Below, in pieces: positions 55,527-63,905 of a stretch of 64,000 nt of DNA. The DNA is from Alphaproteobacteria bacterium (GTDB taxonomy: Bacteria > Pseudomonadota > Alphaproteobacteria > UBA2966). The position numbers and the translations under genes were made by a program. The stretch covers positions 158,192 through 222,191 of the forward strand of contig JAGWAU010000005.1 of NCBI GenBank assembly GCA_021296255.1, in the 5' to 3' direction. How positions within the stretch are numbered: the first letter of the stretch is position 1; each line of letters opens with the position of its first letter. A model generated the notes under the pieces. That model was not told the origin of the DNA and searched no databases. It saw only the letters and a program-made list of their open reading frames with translations.

Positions 55527-56084
55527 GAGCCCCGCGCTTTACGCGGCTTCCGGGCATCGGCACGGGAAGCGGCGATGAGTTGCACGCGCCACGGCGCAAG
55601 GCGCGGCTGGGCGAGATCGAACGTCCCGAGACCGTCGCGATGACCGCAACGGTGCCGGAGATGCCCGTGCGCTGGGAGGCCGACGAGACGGTCTGCGCGG
55701 CCGCGATCCGTCTCGCGCTGGCCCATCGGCTCGGCGCGGCGCTGGTGACGCTGACGGACTACGCGCGGACAGGATGCTGACAGTCGGGCGATCCGCTTCA
55801 TGGGTCGGCTGAGGTCGCCGAATTTTTTCATCGCACGGCAGGCTATCCTTGTCCTGCCAGTGCTGCGTGGGTCCGCAAGCGCATGACTGTGCGTACGAAA
55901 TCCTCTACCGGAACCGTTCGACGCCAGTGGACCGGCGGTTCAAATCGGGCCTTACGGAATTGTGTTGCGGGGGCCCGCAACCACCGAGACCGACATTTGA
56001 TCGAAGTTCCGGTTTGATCTGTCGCATCGAATATCGGCGGTTAACTCGCGCCGTCTCGCTTCCCGCCAATCGCGCTTCGTTCGA
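55527..56084. other. Gene-free stretch with possible gene relic
   Basis: 558 bases between the oxygenase and the dctM stop. A frame at 55600-55780 reads ATVPEMPVRWEADETVCAAA and ends TDYARTGC, with coding-like codon use. It may be the C-terminal end of a lost protein. No family is recognised and no start belongs to it. The rest shows nothing. Confidence 0.3.
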
Positions 56085-57389
56085 TTACGCGATCCCCAGG
56101 ACCAGCCTCGGCAGGATGAGCGAGAGTTCAGGGATGAATGTGACGATGAGTACCATCGGAAGGTGGCCGAACGTCAGGAGCTTTATGGTCGGCATGAAGT
56201 ACTTGTCCAGCGTGAGCTTGCTCACTCCCGCCGCCATGTAGAGCATCGGTGCACAGGGCGGGGAGACGTTCCCAAGACCCAGATTGGTGCCGACGATGGC
56301 CGCGAAATGGATCGGGTGCACGCCGATCTCCGTTGCCACCGGCAACAGGACGATTGCCGCAAGGACGCTGCCCGAAACGTCATCCACGATCATCCCGATC
56401 AACAGCAGGATCACGTTGATGATGAGCAGCGCGAGGATCCGGTTCTCGGTCAACGCGACCAGCGCGTCGGCCACCTCCTTGGGGACCTGCTGGAGAATCA
56501 TCGCGCGACTCATCACGAACAGGAAGAACAGCACGGCGACGATCGATCCGGTGGTAATCGCCGCGCGGGCGATGGTCGAGGGGAAGTTTCTGAACGTGAG
56601 CCCGCGATAGATCAGGAACCCGATGGCAAGCGCGAAGACCAGCGCAATGGCGGCGGCCTCGGTCGGCGTGGCAATGCCGGAGTAGATGGTCCCGAGGATG
56701 ATGACCGGCATCAGCAGCGCCCAGAAGGCTTCCTTGCCGGTTCGGCCGACCCGCCTCACCGCCTGCGGCAGGGAAATCCGCTCTTCGACGGTGATCGTGT
56801 CGACCTTTCTCAGGAACAGGAAGTTAAGGCCGACATAAACGAGGGTCAGGATGGCGCCCGGGATAACGGTCGACAGGAACGCCGCACCTACGGAGATCCC
56901 CCCGGTCACCGCGAAGACGATCATCGGGATCGAGGGCGGGATCATCAGCGCGAGGACCGACGAACAGGCGACCAGCGCGGTGGCGTGGCCGGCCGGGTAT
57001 CCTTCCTTGATCATGCGCGGGATCATGATCTGGCCGATCGCCGCGATGGCGGCCGACGACGAGCCGGAGATCGCCCCGAACAGCGCGCAGGTCACCACCG
57101 TCACCGCTCCGAGCCCGCCCTTGAGCCGGCCGATGAAGGCGTTGACGAAGGCGAGAAGGCGGTCCGAGATCCCGCCCTGTGCCATCAGCGTCCCGGCCAT
57201 GACGAACAGGGGCAAGGCGAGCAGGGCGAAGCTCGAGGTGGTCTGGTAGGCGTAGGGGATGAGGAATGACACGTCCGATCCCGACCAGACGCCGAAGACC
57301 AGCGCGCCTATCCCGAAGGCGAAGGCGATCGGCATCTCTGCGAGCAACAGTAGGACGATGAGCGCGAGGGAGATCACGAAGGCCAGCAT
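56085..57389 (-). CDS. dctM: TRAP transporter large permease, DctM type (second system)
   Basis: 434 residues from ATG at 57389, overlapping nothing but separated from dctQ by only 2 bases. It has multiple membrane helices, LLALPLFVMAGTLMAQGGIS, GGLGAVTVVTCALFGAISGS, AALVACSSVLALMIPPSIPM-type segments (TALVACSSVLALMIPP) and GLGNVSPPCAPMLYMAAGVS. It is the ion-coupled large subunit of a second DctPQM system, distinct from that at 20.4-23.4 kb. Confidence 0.95.
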   Translation of the reverse strand: MLAFVISLALIVLLLLAEMPIAFAFGIGALVFGVWSGSDVSFLIPYAYQTTSSFALLALPLFVMAGTLMAQGGISDRLLAFVNAFIGRLKGGLGAVTVVTCALFGAISGSSSAAIAAIGQIMIPRMIKEGYPAGHATALVACSSVLALMIPPSIPMIVFAVTGGISVGAAFLSTVIPGAILTLVYVGLNFLFLRKVDTITVEERISLPQAVRRVGRTGKEAFWALLMPVIILGTIYSGIATPTEAAAIALVFALAIGFLIYRGLTFRNFPSTIARAAITTGSIVAVLFFLFVMSRAMILQQVPKEVADALVALTENRILALLIINVILLLIGMIVDDVSGSVLAAIVLLPVATEIGVHPIHFAAIVGTNLGLGNVSPPCAPMLYMAAGVSKLTLDKYFMPTIKLLTFGHLPMVLIVTFIPELSLILPRLVLGIA

Positions 57390-57391
57390 GG

Positions 57392-58036
57392 CTATTCCCC
57401 CGTCTCCTCGCGCAGGTGGATGACGAGGTCGACCGCTTGGTTTACAGCCTGGAGCACCATGTACAACGCGGTGCCGATGAAGCCGATGATGAGGGACGCC
57501 GACCACCAGCCCTTGGGCCAGCGCATGTAGGAGCTGAGCCGGCCGGTCTGGATCTCGAACAGGGCGTAGTTGATAGCGAAGTAACCGAACAGCACGCAGG
57601 CTGCGATGCCGAGCATGGTCATGGCGAGCCGGACCGCGCGTATCGCGTTCCGGTTCGCCACCACCATGGTCAGGATGCCGCCATGTATGTGCTCGCCGTT
57701 ACGCGTCACATAGGCGATGCCGAGGAAGTAGAACCAAGCGCCGAACAGGAGCGAGAGCTCCTCGATGCCGACGAAGGGCGATGCGAAGACGTATCGGAGC
57801 ACCACCTGGGTGAACATCAGGGCAGCGAGACAGAGCCCGAACGCGATGATCAAGACGTAAAATATCCGCTCGAAAACCGCTTCGATGGCGATCAGCGGCC
57901 GCAGTCTCTCCGCCAGCGCGCCCTCCGGGATCGCTGTCAGATGCGGCGGCGGCTCCGGGGATGTGAGCTCAGGATCGTAGATAAAGGAGTCCGCGCTGAC
58001 TGGCGGGCGCGGGTGCTGTTCCGATTTCCTGTCCAT
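57392..58036 (-). CDS. dctQ: TRAP transporter small permease, DctQ type (second system)
   Basis: 214 residues. An N-terminal extension of about 45 residues rich in Pro and Glu (PELTSPEPPPHLTAIPEG) precedes the four helices: IFYVLIIAFGLCLAALMFTQ, LSLLFGAWFYFLGIAYVTRN, RLAMTMLGIAACVLFGYFAI and SLIIGFIGTALYMVLQAV. It works with the DctM protein encoded next to it. The gap to the DctP gene (77 bases) contains two strong palindromes. Confidence 0.93.
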   Translation of the reverse strand: MDRKSEQHPRPPVSADSFIYDPELTSPEPPPHLTAIPEGALAERLRPLIAIEAVFERIFYVLIIAFGLCLAALMFTQVVLRYVFASPFVGIEELSLLFGAWFYFLGIAYVTRNGEHIHGGILTMVVANRNAIRAVRLAMTMLGIAACVLFGYFAINYALFEIQTGRLSSYMRWPKGWWSASLIIGFIGTALYMVLQAVNQAVDLVIHLREETGE

Positions 58037-58058
58037 CTCCGCGCCTCGTGCTCAATGG

Positions 58059-58107
58059 ACCGCCCGGGCGCCTCGGCGCCCGGGCGGTTTGCCGGGACGC
58101 GTCCCGG
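58059..58107 (-). promoter_or_regulatory. Twin perfect palindromes between dctP and dctQ
   Basis: Arms at 58059-58072 and 58075-58088 are perfectly complementary over 14 bp (ACCGCCCGGGCGCC with GGCGCCCGGGCGGT). A second 16-base perfect palindrome CCGGGACGCGTCCCGG follows at 58092-58107. On the minus strand they lie just after the dctP stop. TRAP operons are known to carry a stem-loop here that favours the binding-protein message; this pair fits that role, or a partial terminator. Confidence 0.6.
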
Positions 58108-58113
58108 TTCACA

Positions 58114-59127
58114 CTACTTGACGCCGACGATCTTCCGGATCTTGTCCATTGTCGCCTTGCCGACGACGGACTCCATCTTCGGCCACTCCTTGTCGTAGAC
58201 GATCTGCTTGGCGGCGCTCATCTGCGCGTCGTTCAGTTCGACGACCTTAATGCCGGCGTCGCGCGCCTTTTGCAGGAACTCGTTGCTCTTGCGCTCCGCC
58301 TCCTCCCAGGACCAGGCGATGGTCTTGTCGGCCGCGGCCTGCAACGCGGAGCGCACGTCGGCCGGGAGCCCGTCCCACCACTTCTTGTTGACCAGCCAGA
58401 AGGCGACCTCGAAATAGTCGTTGGTGAGGATGTTTGCCTCCAGCACGTCGCGCAGCGTGTAGGTCTCGACCGCGGTCGAAAACGAACGCGCATCCACGGT
58501 GCCGAGCTGTAGGGCGGTATGAACCTCGGAGAGCGGAATCGGAACCGCCGCGAAGCCCAAGCTGTTGAAACGGTCGACGGCGATCGAAAGCCCTGGCACC
58601 CGGATCTTCATGCCCTTGGGATCACCGGGATAGTTGAGGGGCAACTTGCCGACGCCCTTGCGGATCACTACCGAGCCGAAATCGGTCGGGATGATGCCGA
58701 CGGCATGCAGGCCGAGATCGCCCAGCATGTCATTGTAGACCCCGAGCATGCCGGCGCCTGGGCCGTATAGCTTCTTCGCGTCTTTCCAGTCGGACACGAT
58801 GTAGCCCAGATAGATGAGGTCTAGGCGCTTGTCGAAGTCGGACGACGCCCAGGTCAGGGTCATCGGAACGACGCCCTGCATCGATTGCTCGAACAATGAT
58901 GTCCAGTCGCCCAGATCGCCGCCCGGGTGATAGGCGATCGAGATCTTCTTGTTGCCCTTCAACTGCGACAAGAAGCGTTGCGAGAGCGCGTGGAACACGT
59001 GATCGGTGTTCATGGCGTGGGCGAAGATGAACTTCTCCTTCGCCTGTGCCGGCATCGCCGCTCCGGCCGCCGCAATAGCCGCGACGGCCAGACCGAGGAT
59101 TAGCCATTTTCTCAGCGGGTTTTGCAT
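58114..59127 (-). CDS. dctP: TRAP transporter substrate-binding protein, DctP type (second system)
   Basis: 337 residues from ATG at 59127 with AAGGAGA upstream; the longer frame is a shadow. It has a Sec signal peptide (LILGLAVAAIAAAGAAMPAQA). DctP features are KFIFAHAMNTDHVFHALSQR, IAYHPGGDLGDWTSLFEQSM, MKIRVPGLSIAVDRFNSLGF (with the ligand Arg in KIRVPG) and WEEAERKSNEFLQKARDAG. The ligand is unknown. It follows the Rieske ferredoxin gene by 29 bases and is likely in the same operon. Confidence 0.94.
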   Translation of the reverse strand: MQNPLRKWLILGLAVAAIAAAGAAMPAQAKEKFIFAHAMNTDHVFHALSQRFLSQLKGNKKISIAYHPGGDLGDWTSLFEQSMQGVVPMTLTWASSDFDKRLDLIYLGYIVSDWKDAKKLYGPGAGMLGVYNDMLGDLGLHAVGIIPTDFGSVVIRKGVGKLPLNYPGDPKGMKIRVPGLSIAVDRFNSLGFAAVPIPLSEVHTALQLGTVDARSFSTAVETYTLRDVLEANILTNDYFEVAFWLVNKKWWDGLPADVRSALQAAADKTIAWSWEEAERKSNEFLQKARDAGIKVVELNDAQMSAAKQIVYDKEWPKMESVVGKATMDKIRKIVGVK

Positions 59128-59156
59128 AGTTGTCTCCTTGTTTAAGACACACGAAT

Positions 59157-59501
59157 TCAGGGCGATTCCCAGTTCTCCTCTTCCTTGCGGTAACCGACCT
59201 GCACATAGACCTGTCCGTTCTCCGTCTTGACCGGGTAGGTGTTGAGTTCCTCGTAGGGCGGCGGCGAGACCACCTTGCCGGAGCGGATGTCGAAGCGGCC
59301 CTGGTGCAGCGGGCACTCGATGACGTGCCCCGTGAGCAGCCCTTGCTCGAGATGCGTCGCCTTGTGGGTGCACATGCCGTCGGTGCAATAGAATCCGTCC
59401 TCGGCGTTGTAGATCGCGTAGGTTCGGCCCCCGTGGTCCCAGCGGATGAGGTCCTCTTCGTCGATCTCGTCACAGGCGCAGGCGTGAATCCAATCGGCCA
59501 T
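59157..59501 (-). CDS. Rieske-type [2Fe-2S] ferredoxin
   Basis: 114 residues from ATG at 59501. The cluster motif is C-T-H ... C-P-L-H (GMCTHKATHLEQGLL, then ECPLHQGRFD) near residues 44-66. The ending SPPPYEELNTYPVKTENGQ is typical of ferredoxins of ring-hydroxylating and membrane hydroxylase systems. It lies 10 bases after the PanB-like gene. The three-gene run of desaturase, PanB-like and ferredoxin suggests it donates electrons to the membrane oxygenase encoded just upstream. Confidence 0.92.
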   Translation of the reverse strand: MADWIHACACDEIDEEDLIRWDHGGRTYAIYNAEDGFYCTDGMCTHKATHLEQGLLTGHVIECPLHQGRFDIRSGKVVSPPPYEELNTYPVKTENGQVYVQVGYRKEEENWESP

Positions 59502-59511
59502 CGTCACACCC

Positions 59512-60354
59512 TCACGACGCGAAGACCGGGCGCGCATCCAGCGCCTCGACCAGCTTTTCGTGCTCGCCCGGCAGCATCGAGACCGAGGTCGTCGCGTCGG
59601 GATAGCCGCCGTCCATGACCGCTTCCCGGTATTCACGGAGCGCGCGCCGGCGCTCCTCGACGATCCGCCGGCACAGCGCCGACAGGTCCGCGAACGCCCT
59701 GGCGTGGCCGGGAGGCCGTTCCGACTCGCCGCAGATATCGACCAGGAACATGAAGATCACGTCGCCCGTCGGGCCGGCGCCGATCGAGTGAGTTACTAGC
59801 TTCGATCGCGGAGAGATCGCGGAGAGCGCCTCGGCGGCCACGCACTCGACCTCGGCCGCGTAGGCGCCGGCATCCTCGAGCCGGCGAAAATCCTCGGCGA
59901 GCTCAAGGGCTTCTTCCGCCGTCTTGCCGACGATGCGGAGCCCGCCGCGCCAGGTGGAAAGCCTGGGTACCAGACCGAGATGGCCTTGCACCGCCAGACC
60001 CTCCTGCGCCAGCATCTCGACCGTTTGCAGGCTGCGCGGCGTGTAGACCGCATCGGCCCCGACCTCGGCCGCTCTGACCGCCGCGCGCAGGATGTCGTCC
60101 GGCGTCTGGTGCGCCGTCATCGGCAGGTCGGCGATGGTGAACGTCTCGGGCGCGCCGGCGCGAACCGCCGGGAAGTCGACATCCGAGGTGTTCAGCACGT
60201 CGATGCCGACCGCTTCGCAGGCCGCCGCCTCTTCCTCGGTGGCCGGGCAGGTCTGGCAGAGTCTGGTCTTGCCCTTGAGCGCGATCATGTCGGCGACGGT
60301 GAAATTGCGCGTCGCCGGCTTGCCACCATAGCTGTAGATGCGCTTGCGCTTCAC
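59512..60354 (-). CDS. Divergent PanB-like protein (ketopantoate hydroxymethyltransferase fold)
   Basis: 280 residues from a GTG overlapping the desaturase stop (GTGA). The order of PanB motifs is kept: LPMTAHQTPDDILRAAVRAA, LAVQGHLGLVPRLSTWRGGL, AYAAEVECVAAEALSAISPR and LVTHSIGAGPTGDVIFMFL. The typical metal-binding VGDSLG is replaced by LNTSDVDF, and the typical KLEGG catalytic segment by VYTPRS. It therefore has the PanB/PEP-mutase barrel but probably not the PanB reaction. The early CQTCPATEEEAAACEA adds three nearby Cys. The real substrate is unknown; lyase or aldolase chemistry is a guess. Confidence 0.75.
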   Translation of the reverse strand: MKRKRIYSYGGKPATRNFTVADMIALKGKTRLCQTCPATEEEAAACEAVGIDVLNTSDVDFPAVRAGAPETFTIADLPMTAHQTPDDILRAAVRAAEVGADAVYTPRSLQTVEMLAQEGLAVQGHLGLVPRLSTWRGGLRIVGKTAEEALELAEDFRRLEDAGAYAAEVECVAAEALSAISPRSKLVTHSIGAGPTGDVIFMFLVDICGESERPPGHARAFADLSALCRRIVEERRRALREYREAVMDGGYPDATTSVSMLPGEHEKLVEALDARPVFAS

Positions 60355-61466
60355 TGCATCGTCGCCCTTGCGATCGTCGAATAGCCGCCGCCCTCGGTGA
60401 TCATGTGAGGCGCCTGGCGGATCCAGGCGGCCTTGGTGCGGCGCCCGAGCGATCGCCGGATCACCACCCAGAGGAGATCGAGATTGGTGCGCCAGAAGCC
60501 GGGATCGGGCTCCGGGGTCTGGTCTGCCACCTCTCCGTGCAGCGCCGGCAGCGAATAGAACGGCACCTGCGGGTAGAGGTGGTGCTCGATGTGGTTGTTC
60601 ATGTTGAGGTAGAGGAACCGCCCCACCCGATCCGTTCGGAAGCTCCGCGTGCTCTCGACGATCGAGGGCGAGTCCTCCTGCATCTCGGCGTGCTGGACGA
60701 TGTTGAACATCAGCATGATCGGGCCGCCGAGCAGCCGCGGCAGCACGTAGAACCAGAGCGGCCACAGGACGCCGGCGGTGATCGCCCCGGCGAGGCCGAG
60801 ATAGACGAGTGCGAACAGGCGCGCGTTGCGCGTCATCTTGGACAGCTCGGCGGCCGGCGACACCTCGCGCATCAGGCGCGTGTAGCGCCTGGTCGCGAGC
60901 TGCCAAAGCACGCGGCCCTGGAACCGGTGCACCGAGAGGCCGCTGATGTCGTAGAGCCAGCCCCTGAAGTCGAGCGGCGTGTCGAACGGCATCTGGCTGT
61001 CGAGGCCGACAAACCAGGTGTGGGTGTGGTGGTTTGTGTGGGTGTAGCGCCGGTGCAGCGGCTCCTCGCCGTAAAGCAGCGAGGTGAACCAGAACACGGT
61101 CTCGTTGAGCCAGCGTGTCCGGAACGCCGTCCCGTGCGCGGTCTCGTGGCTCAGCGCGTAGGACGGGACCGACATCGCCACGCCGAAGACGAACATCGCC
61201 GGCCAGACCCAGACCGTGCCCAGCGTGCACCAGACCCCGATACCGGTGATCGCCAGCGCGGCACCCCAGATAGCCAGATAGATCAACCCGGGCGCATTGC
61301 TGCGGCGCGCCAGCGCCTTCAACCGCTTGCGGTCGATCCCGATACCGGTCGACGCGGCGTTTGTGACGACGCTACCCGTGGCCTTGCTGTATGCCGCCCG
61401 GGCCGGGCATGGCGGGGCCGGGCTCTCAGCGCGGTCGCCAACGGCGATGTGCATTGGGGTGTCCAT
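60351..61466 (-). CDS. Membrane fatty-acid-desaturase-type di-iron oxygenase
   Basis: 371 residues. Four or so membrane helices (LIYLAIWGAALAITGIGVW; VWPAMFVFGVAMSVPSYALS) surround three His boxes: HETAH near residue 110, HTNHH near 145 and HIEHH near 310. A further QHAEM is near 260. This is the di-iron site of desaturases, beta-carotene hydroxylases and alkane/xylene monooxygenases. The neighbouring ferredoxin suits it as electron donor. The reaction (desaturation or hydroxylation) and substrate are open. Its start lies 3 bases after the ilvD remnant's stop. Confidence 0.92.
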   Translation of the reverse strand: MDTPMHIAVGDRAESPAPPCPARAAYSKATGSVVTNAASTGIGIDRKRLKALARRSNAPGLIYLAIWGAALAITGIGVWCTLGTVWVWPAMFVFGVAMSVPSYALSHETAHGTAFRTRWLNETVFWFTSLLYGEEPLHRRYTHTNHHTHTWFVGLDSQMPFDTPLDFRGWLYDISGLSVHRFQGRVLWQLATRRYTRLMREVSPAAELSKMTRNARLFALVYLGLAGAITAGVLWPLWFYVLPRLLGGPIMLMFNIVQHAEMQEDSPSIVESTRSFRTDRVGRFLYLNMNNHIEHHLYPQVPFYSLPALHGEVADQTPEPDPGFWRTNLDLLWVVIRRSLGRRTKAAWIRQAPHMITEGGGYSTIARATMQ

Positions 61467-61469
61467 CGC

Positions 61470-61978
61470 CTAGCGGGGCATCACCGCCCCTTCTGAGGCG
61501 GGCGCCACGGTGTCCGCGTAGTGCTTGCGATAGCCACGCGCGATCCGGGGAAGCATGGGCGAGTACCGGCTCCGGTGCTCCTCCAGCACCTCGGGAGCCA
61601 CCAGTAGATCCAGCTTGCGGCGAGGTCGCGGCTCGGCAGAACGTAGCGCATGCCGACGGAGGCGAAGGTCTCTGAGTCGGTGACGTGGAAGGTGTTGAAC
61701 TCGCAGGGCGTGCCGCCGGCCATGCGGATGCCCGCTTTGACCGCGTCCCCCACCTGCCGAAGATGGATGTTCTCGGGCGAGAACTCCTGGCAGGTGTTGA
61801 CCACTGCGATCATCGGCCGCTCGAACTCCTCGTCGATCAGCCCGGCGCCCTTGGCCCAAGCGCGCTGCAGCGAGCGTTCGATCTCGAGATATTGTTCGTC
61901 GCTCCGCACGACCGCCCCCCGGAAATTCCCGATCCGAGGAAGCGGCGGCCGCACGGTCCGCCTCCTCGCTCGATGCAA
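61470..61978 (-). pseudogene. Internally deleted IlvD/Edd-family dehydratase
   Basis: The first ~105 codons are a normal IlvD/Edd N-terminus: FERPMIAVVNTCQEFSPENI, GGTPCEFNTFHVTDSET, then GMRYVLPSRD. Near 61617-61625 the sequence jumps, in another frame, to the family's extreme C-terminus (LDLLVAPEVLEEHRSRYSPM, LPRIARGYRKHYADTV), ending MPR and a stop 3 bases before the desaturase start. The roughly 420 missing residues contain the [2Fe-2S]-binding Cys and Mg-site residues. It cannot be active. Either a real deletion or an assembly error explains it. Confidence 0.8.
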
Positions 61979-62017
61979 GTGCTAGCGAGCCTATGGCGGG
62001 TCCGAACGGGCTCCTAT

Positions 62018-62045
62018 ATACAGTCAGAAAATGAATTACATACAG
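62018..62045 (+). promoter_or_regulatory. Direct repeats in the MocR divergent promoter region
   Basis: ATACAG occurs at 62018-62023 and again at 62040-62045, 22 bases apart (two helical turns), in the 72-base gap between the divergent ilvD remnant and the MocR-type regulator. MocR/PdxR proteins bind direct repeats in their own divergent promoters, so this is a candidate operator. The TATA-rich centre could also be the promoter. Confidence 0.4.
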
Positions 62046-62050
62046 AAGGC

Positions 62051-63598
62051 ATGAGTTCCGCCGCCCCGGACAGCCAGCCGGGCGCGGTCGGGTACAGGGG
62101 GGAAGCTCCGGTGTATGAAAACATGATCGCGATCGACCGCGAGTCCCCGGAGAGCATCCAGAAGCAGATCCGGCGCCAGATCGCGATCGGCATCGTCAAT
62201 CGCCAATACCCGCTGCATCGCCCGCTGCCGTCGATTCGCCAGCTATCGACGGAGCTGAAGGTGAGCGTGACCACGGTCGCGCTGGCCTATGACGGGCTCA
62301 AGCAGGACGGCTTCGTGGAGTCTAGGAACCGCTCGGGCTTCTTCATCAACCCGGACGTTCTCACCGATCCGGGCCACGCGCTGACGCCGGACGCAACGGC
62401 TGAGCTGGCGGCCCCGCGCGACAGGATCGACTACCGCGCGTTCTTCAGGGACCGCAGCTTCGACCTCCAGCACGTGGCGAAGCCCGCAGATTGCCTGGTC
62501 CGGTACCGCTATCCCTTCGTATGCGGGCTGATAGACCCGTCGCTCTTCCCGATCCAAAGCTGGCGCGAATGCGTGCGTGATTCCGTGAATGTCGTCGAGG
62601 TCCGCAACTGGGCCGCAGATTATTCGAACACCGACGATCAGATGCTGATCGAACAGCTCATCCAGCGCGTGCTCTCGAAACGCGGCATCGTCGCGCACCC
62701 CGACGAGGTCCTGGTCACCGTCGGCGGTCAACAGGCCCTCTATCTGGCCATCCGGCTGCTGCTCTCGCCGGGGGAAATCATCGGTGTCGAGGACCCGGGC
62801 TATCCGGATGCCATCAACATGGCGAGCATGGAGCGCGTGCGTGTGCGACGACTCCCGGTCGACCGGGACGGGCTGGTGCTGTCCGACGCGCTGAACGACT
62901 GTAAGTGTCTGTTCGTCACCCCGACCCACCAGTTTCCGACGACCGTCACCATGCCGCTCGATCGAAAACTCGAACTGCTGGAGATCACCAAGCGGAACGG
63001 CCAGTTCGTGATCGAGGACGACTACGAATCCGACATCAGCTTCGACCTGACCCCGCCGCAGGCGCTGAAGGGCCTCGATGGCTGGGGCAACGTCATCTAT
63101 ATCGGCACCCTCTCCAAGTCCCTGATGCCCGGGCTGCGCATTGGCTACCTGGTTGCGGATCGGGAGTTCATCCGGGAAGCGCGGGCGCTCCGCCACCATC
63201 TCATTCGCCACCCACCGGTGAACAACCAGCGGAGCGTAGCGCTGTTCCTCCAACGAGGCTATTTCGACCGCTTCGTCGCCAACCTGACGAAGATCTACAG
63301 ACAGCGATGCGCGGCGATGCACGATGCGCTCGAGTTCCATTTTCCGGGGGCTTCGGCCAAACCGGAATACGGCGGTGCGATCATCTGGCTTCGCCTGCCG
63401 GAGGAGTCGGATGCGGACATCCTGCGCGATCTGGTCGAGGCCGACGGCGTGTTCTTCGAGACCGGCGGTTTCACCTTCTCGGACGAAAAAAACAACCGCA
63501 ACCACATCCGACTGGGATATTCGGTGATCGGCGAGTCCCTTATTTCGGAAGGGATCGAAAAAATCGCCAAGGCGGTTCCGCAGGCGCATTCGGGTTGA
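62051..63598 (+). CDS. MocR/PdxR-type transcriptional regulator (GntR-aminotransferase)
   Basis: 515 residues from ATG at 62051; a longer frame upstream is a shadow. The N-terminal GntR winged helix (SIQKQIRRQIAIGIVNRQYP, then PSIRQLSTELKVSVTTVALA) covers about residues 35-105. A class I aminotransferase domain follows, with VTVGGQQALYLAIRLLLSPG, EDPGYPDAINMASMERVRV, VTPTHQFPTTVTMPLDRKL, FVIEDDYESDISFDL and IYIGTLSKSLMPGLRIGYLV (PLP Lys in TLSKSL). It binds PLP as effector and regulates transcription. It is divergent from the minus-strand operon and is the probable regulator of it. Confidence 0.93.
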   Translation: MSSAAPDSQPGAVGYRGEAPVYENMIAIDRESPESIQKQIRRQIAIGIVNRQYPLHRPLPSIRQLSTELKVSVTTVALAYDGLKQDGFVESRNRSGFFINPDVLTDPGHALTPDATAELAAPRDRIDYRAFFRDRSFDLQHVAKPADCLVRYRYPFVCGLIDPSLFPIQSWRECVRDSVNVVEVRNWAADYSNTDDQMLIEQLIQRVLSKRGIVAHPDEVLVTVGGQQALYLAIRLLLSPGEIIGVEDPGYPDAINMASMERVRVRRLPVDRDGLVLSDALNDCKCLFVTPTHQFPTTVTMPLDRKLELLEITKRNGQFVIEDDYESDISFDLTPPQALKGLDGWGNVIYIGTLSKSLMPGLRIGYLVADREFIREARALRHHLIRHPPVNNQRSVALFLQRGYFDRFVANLTKIYRQRCAAMHDALEFHFPGASAKPEYGGAIIWLRLPEESDADILRDLVEADGVFFETGGFTFSDEKNNRNHIRLGYSVIGESLISEGIEKIAKAVPQAHSG

Positions 63599-63832
63599 TG
63601 TGGCCACATGGGTCGGGCGCGAGGTTGCAGCCAGAGCGAGCGTGAAGCCCGTCATTGCTGTATCCGAGATGCCGCCTGACCCGCCGAAGGTTGCCGCGCA
63701 GAATGTTTTGTTCTGCCTCTCAATCTCTCCGGTTCGCATGCACTTGCGGCGTTCTTTCCCTTCCGCTAGCGGCAGAGCGTGAGACGCCTGATTGGCAGCG
63801 GTCAACATTACCGGCCCATCTGCTTGCCGCAG
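63599..63832. other. Gene-free stretch before the Fic gene
   Basis: About 234 bases with no supported gene on either strand. Confidence 0.4.
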
Positions 63833-63873
63833 CCCAACATGTCGATATATCTTCTCTGTATCGACATGTTGGG
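63833..63873. promoter_or_regulatory. Perfect 15-bp inverted repeat upstream of the Fic gene
   Basis: CCCAACATGTCGATA at 63833-63847 and its exact complement TATCGACATGTTGGG at 63859-63873 flank an 11-base spacer. The half-site ATCGACATG reappears at 63900-63908, overlapping the start codon. It may be an operator for an autoregulated gene, or a transcript hairpin. Confidence 0.55.
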
Positions 63874-63905
63874 AACACGTGTCGACGGCAGCAGGATACA
63901 TCGAC

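Noticed and set aside
61685-62050. 122-codon N-terminal extension of the MocR-type protein
   Set aside because: It is antisense to the ilvD remnant, and the conserved winged helix begins only after the ATG at 62051.
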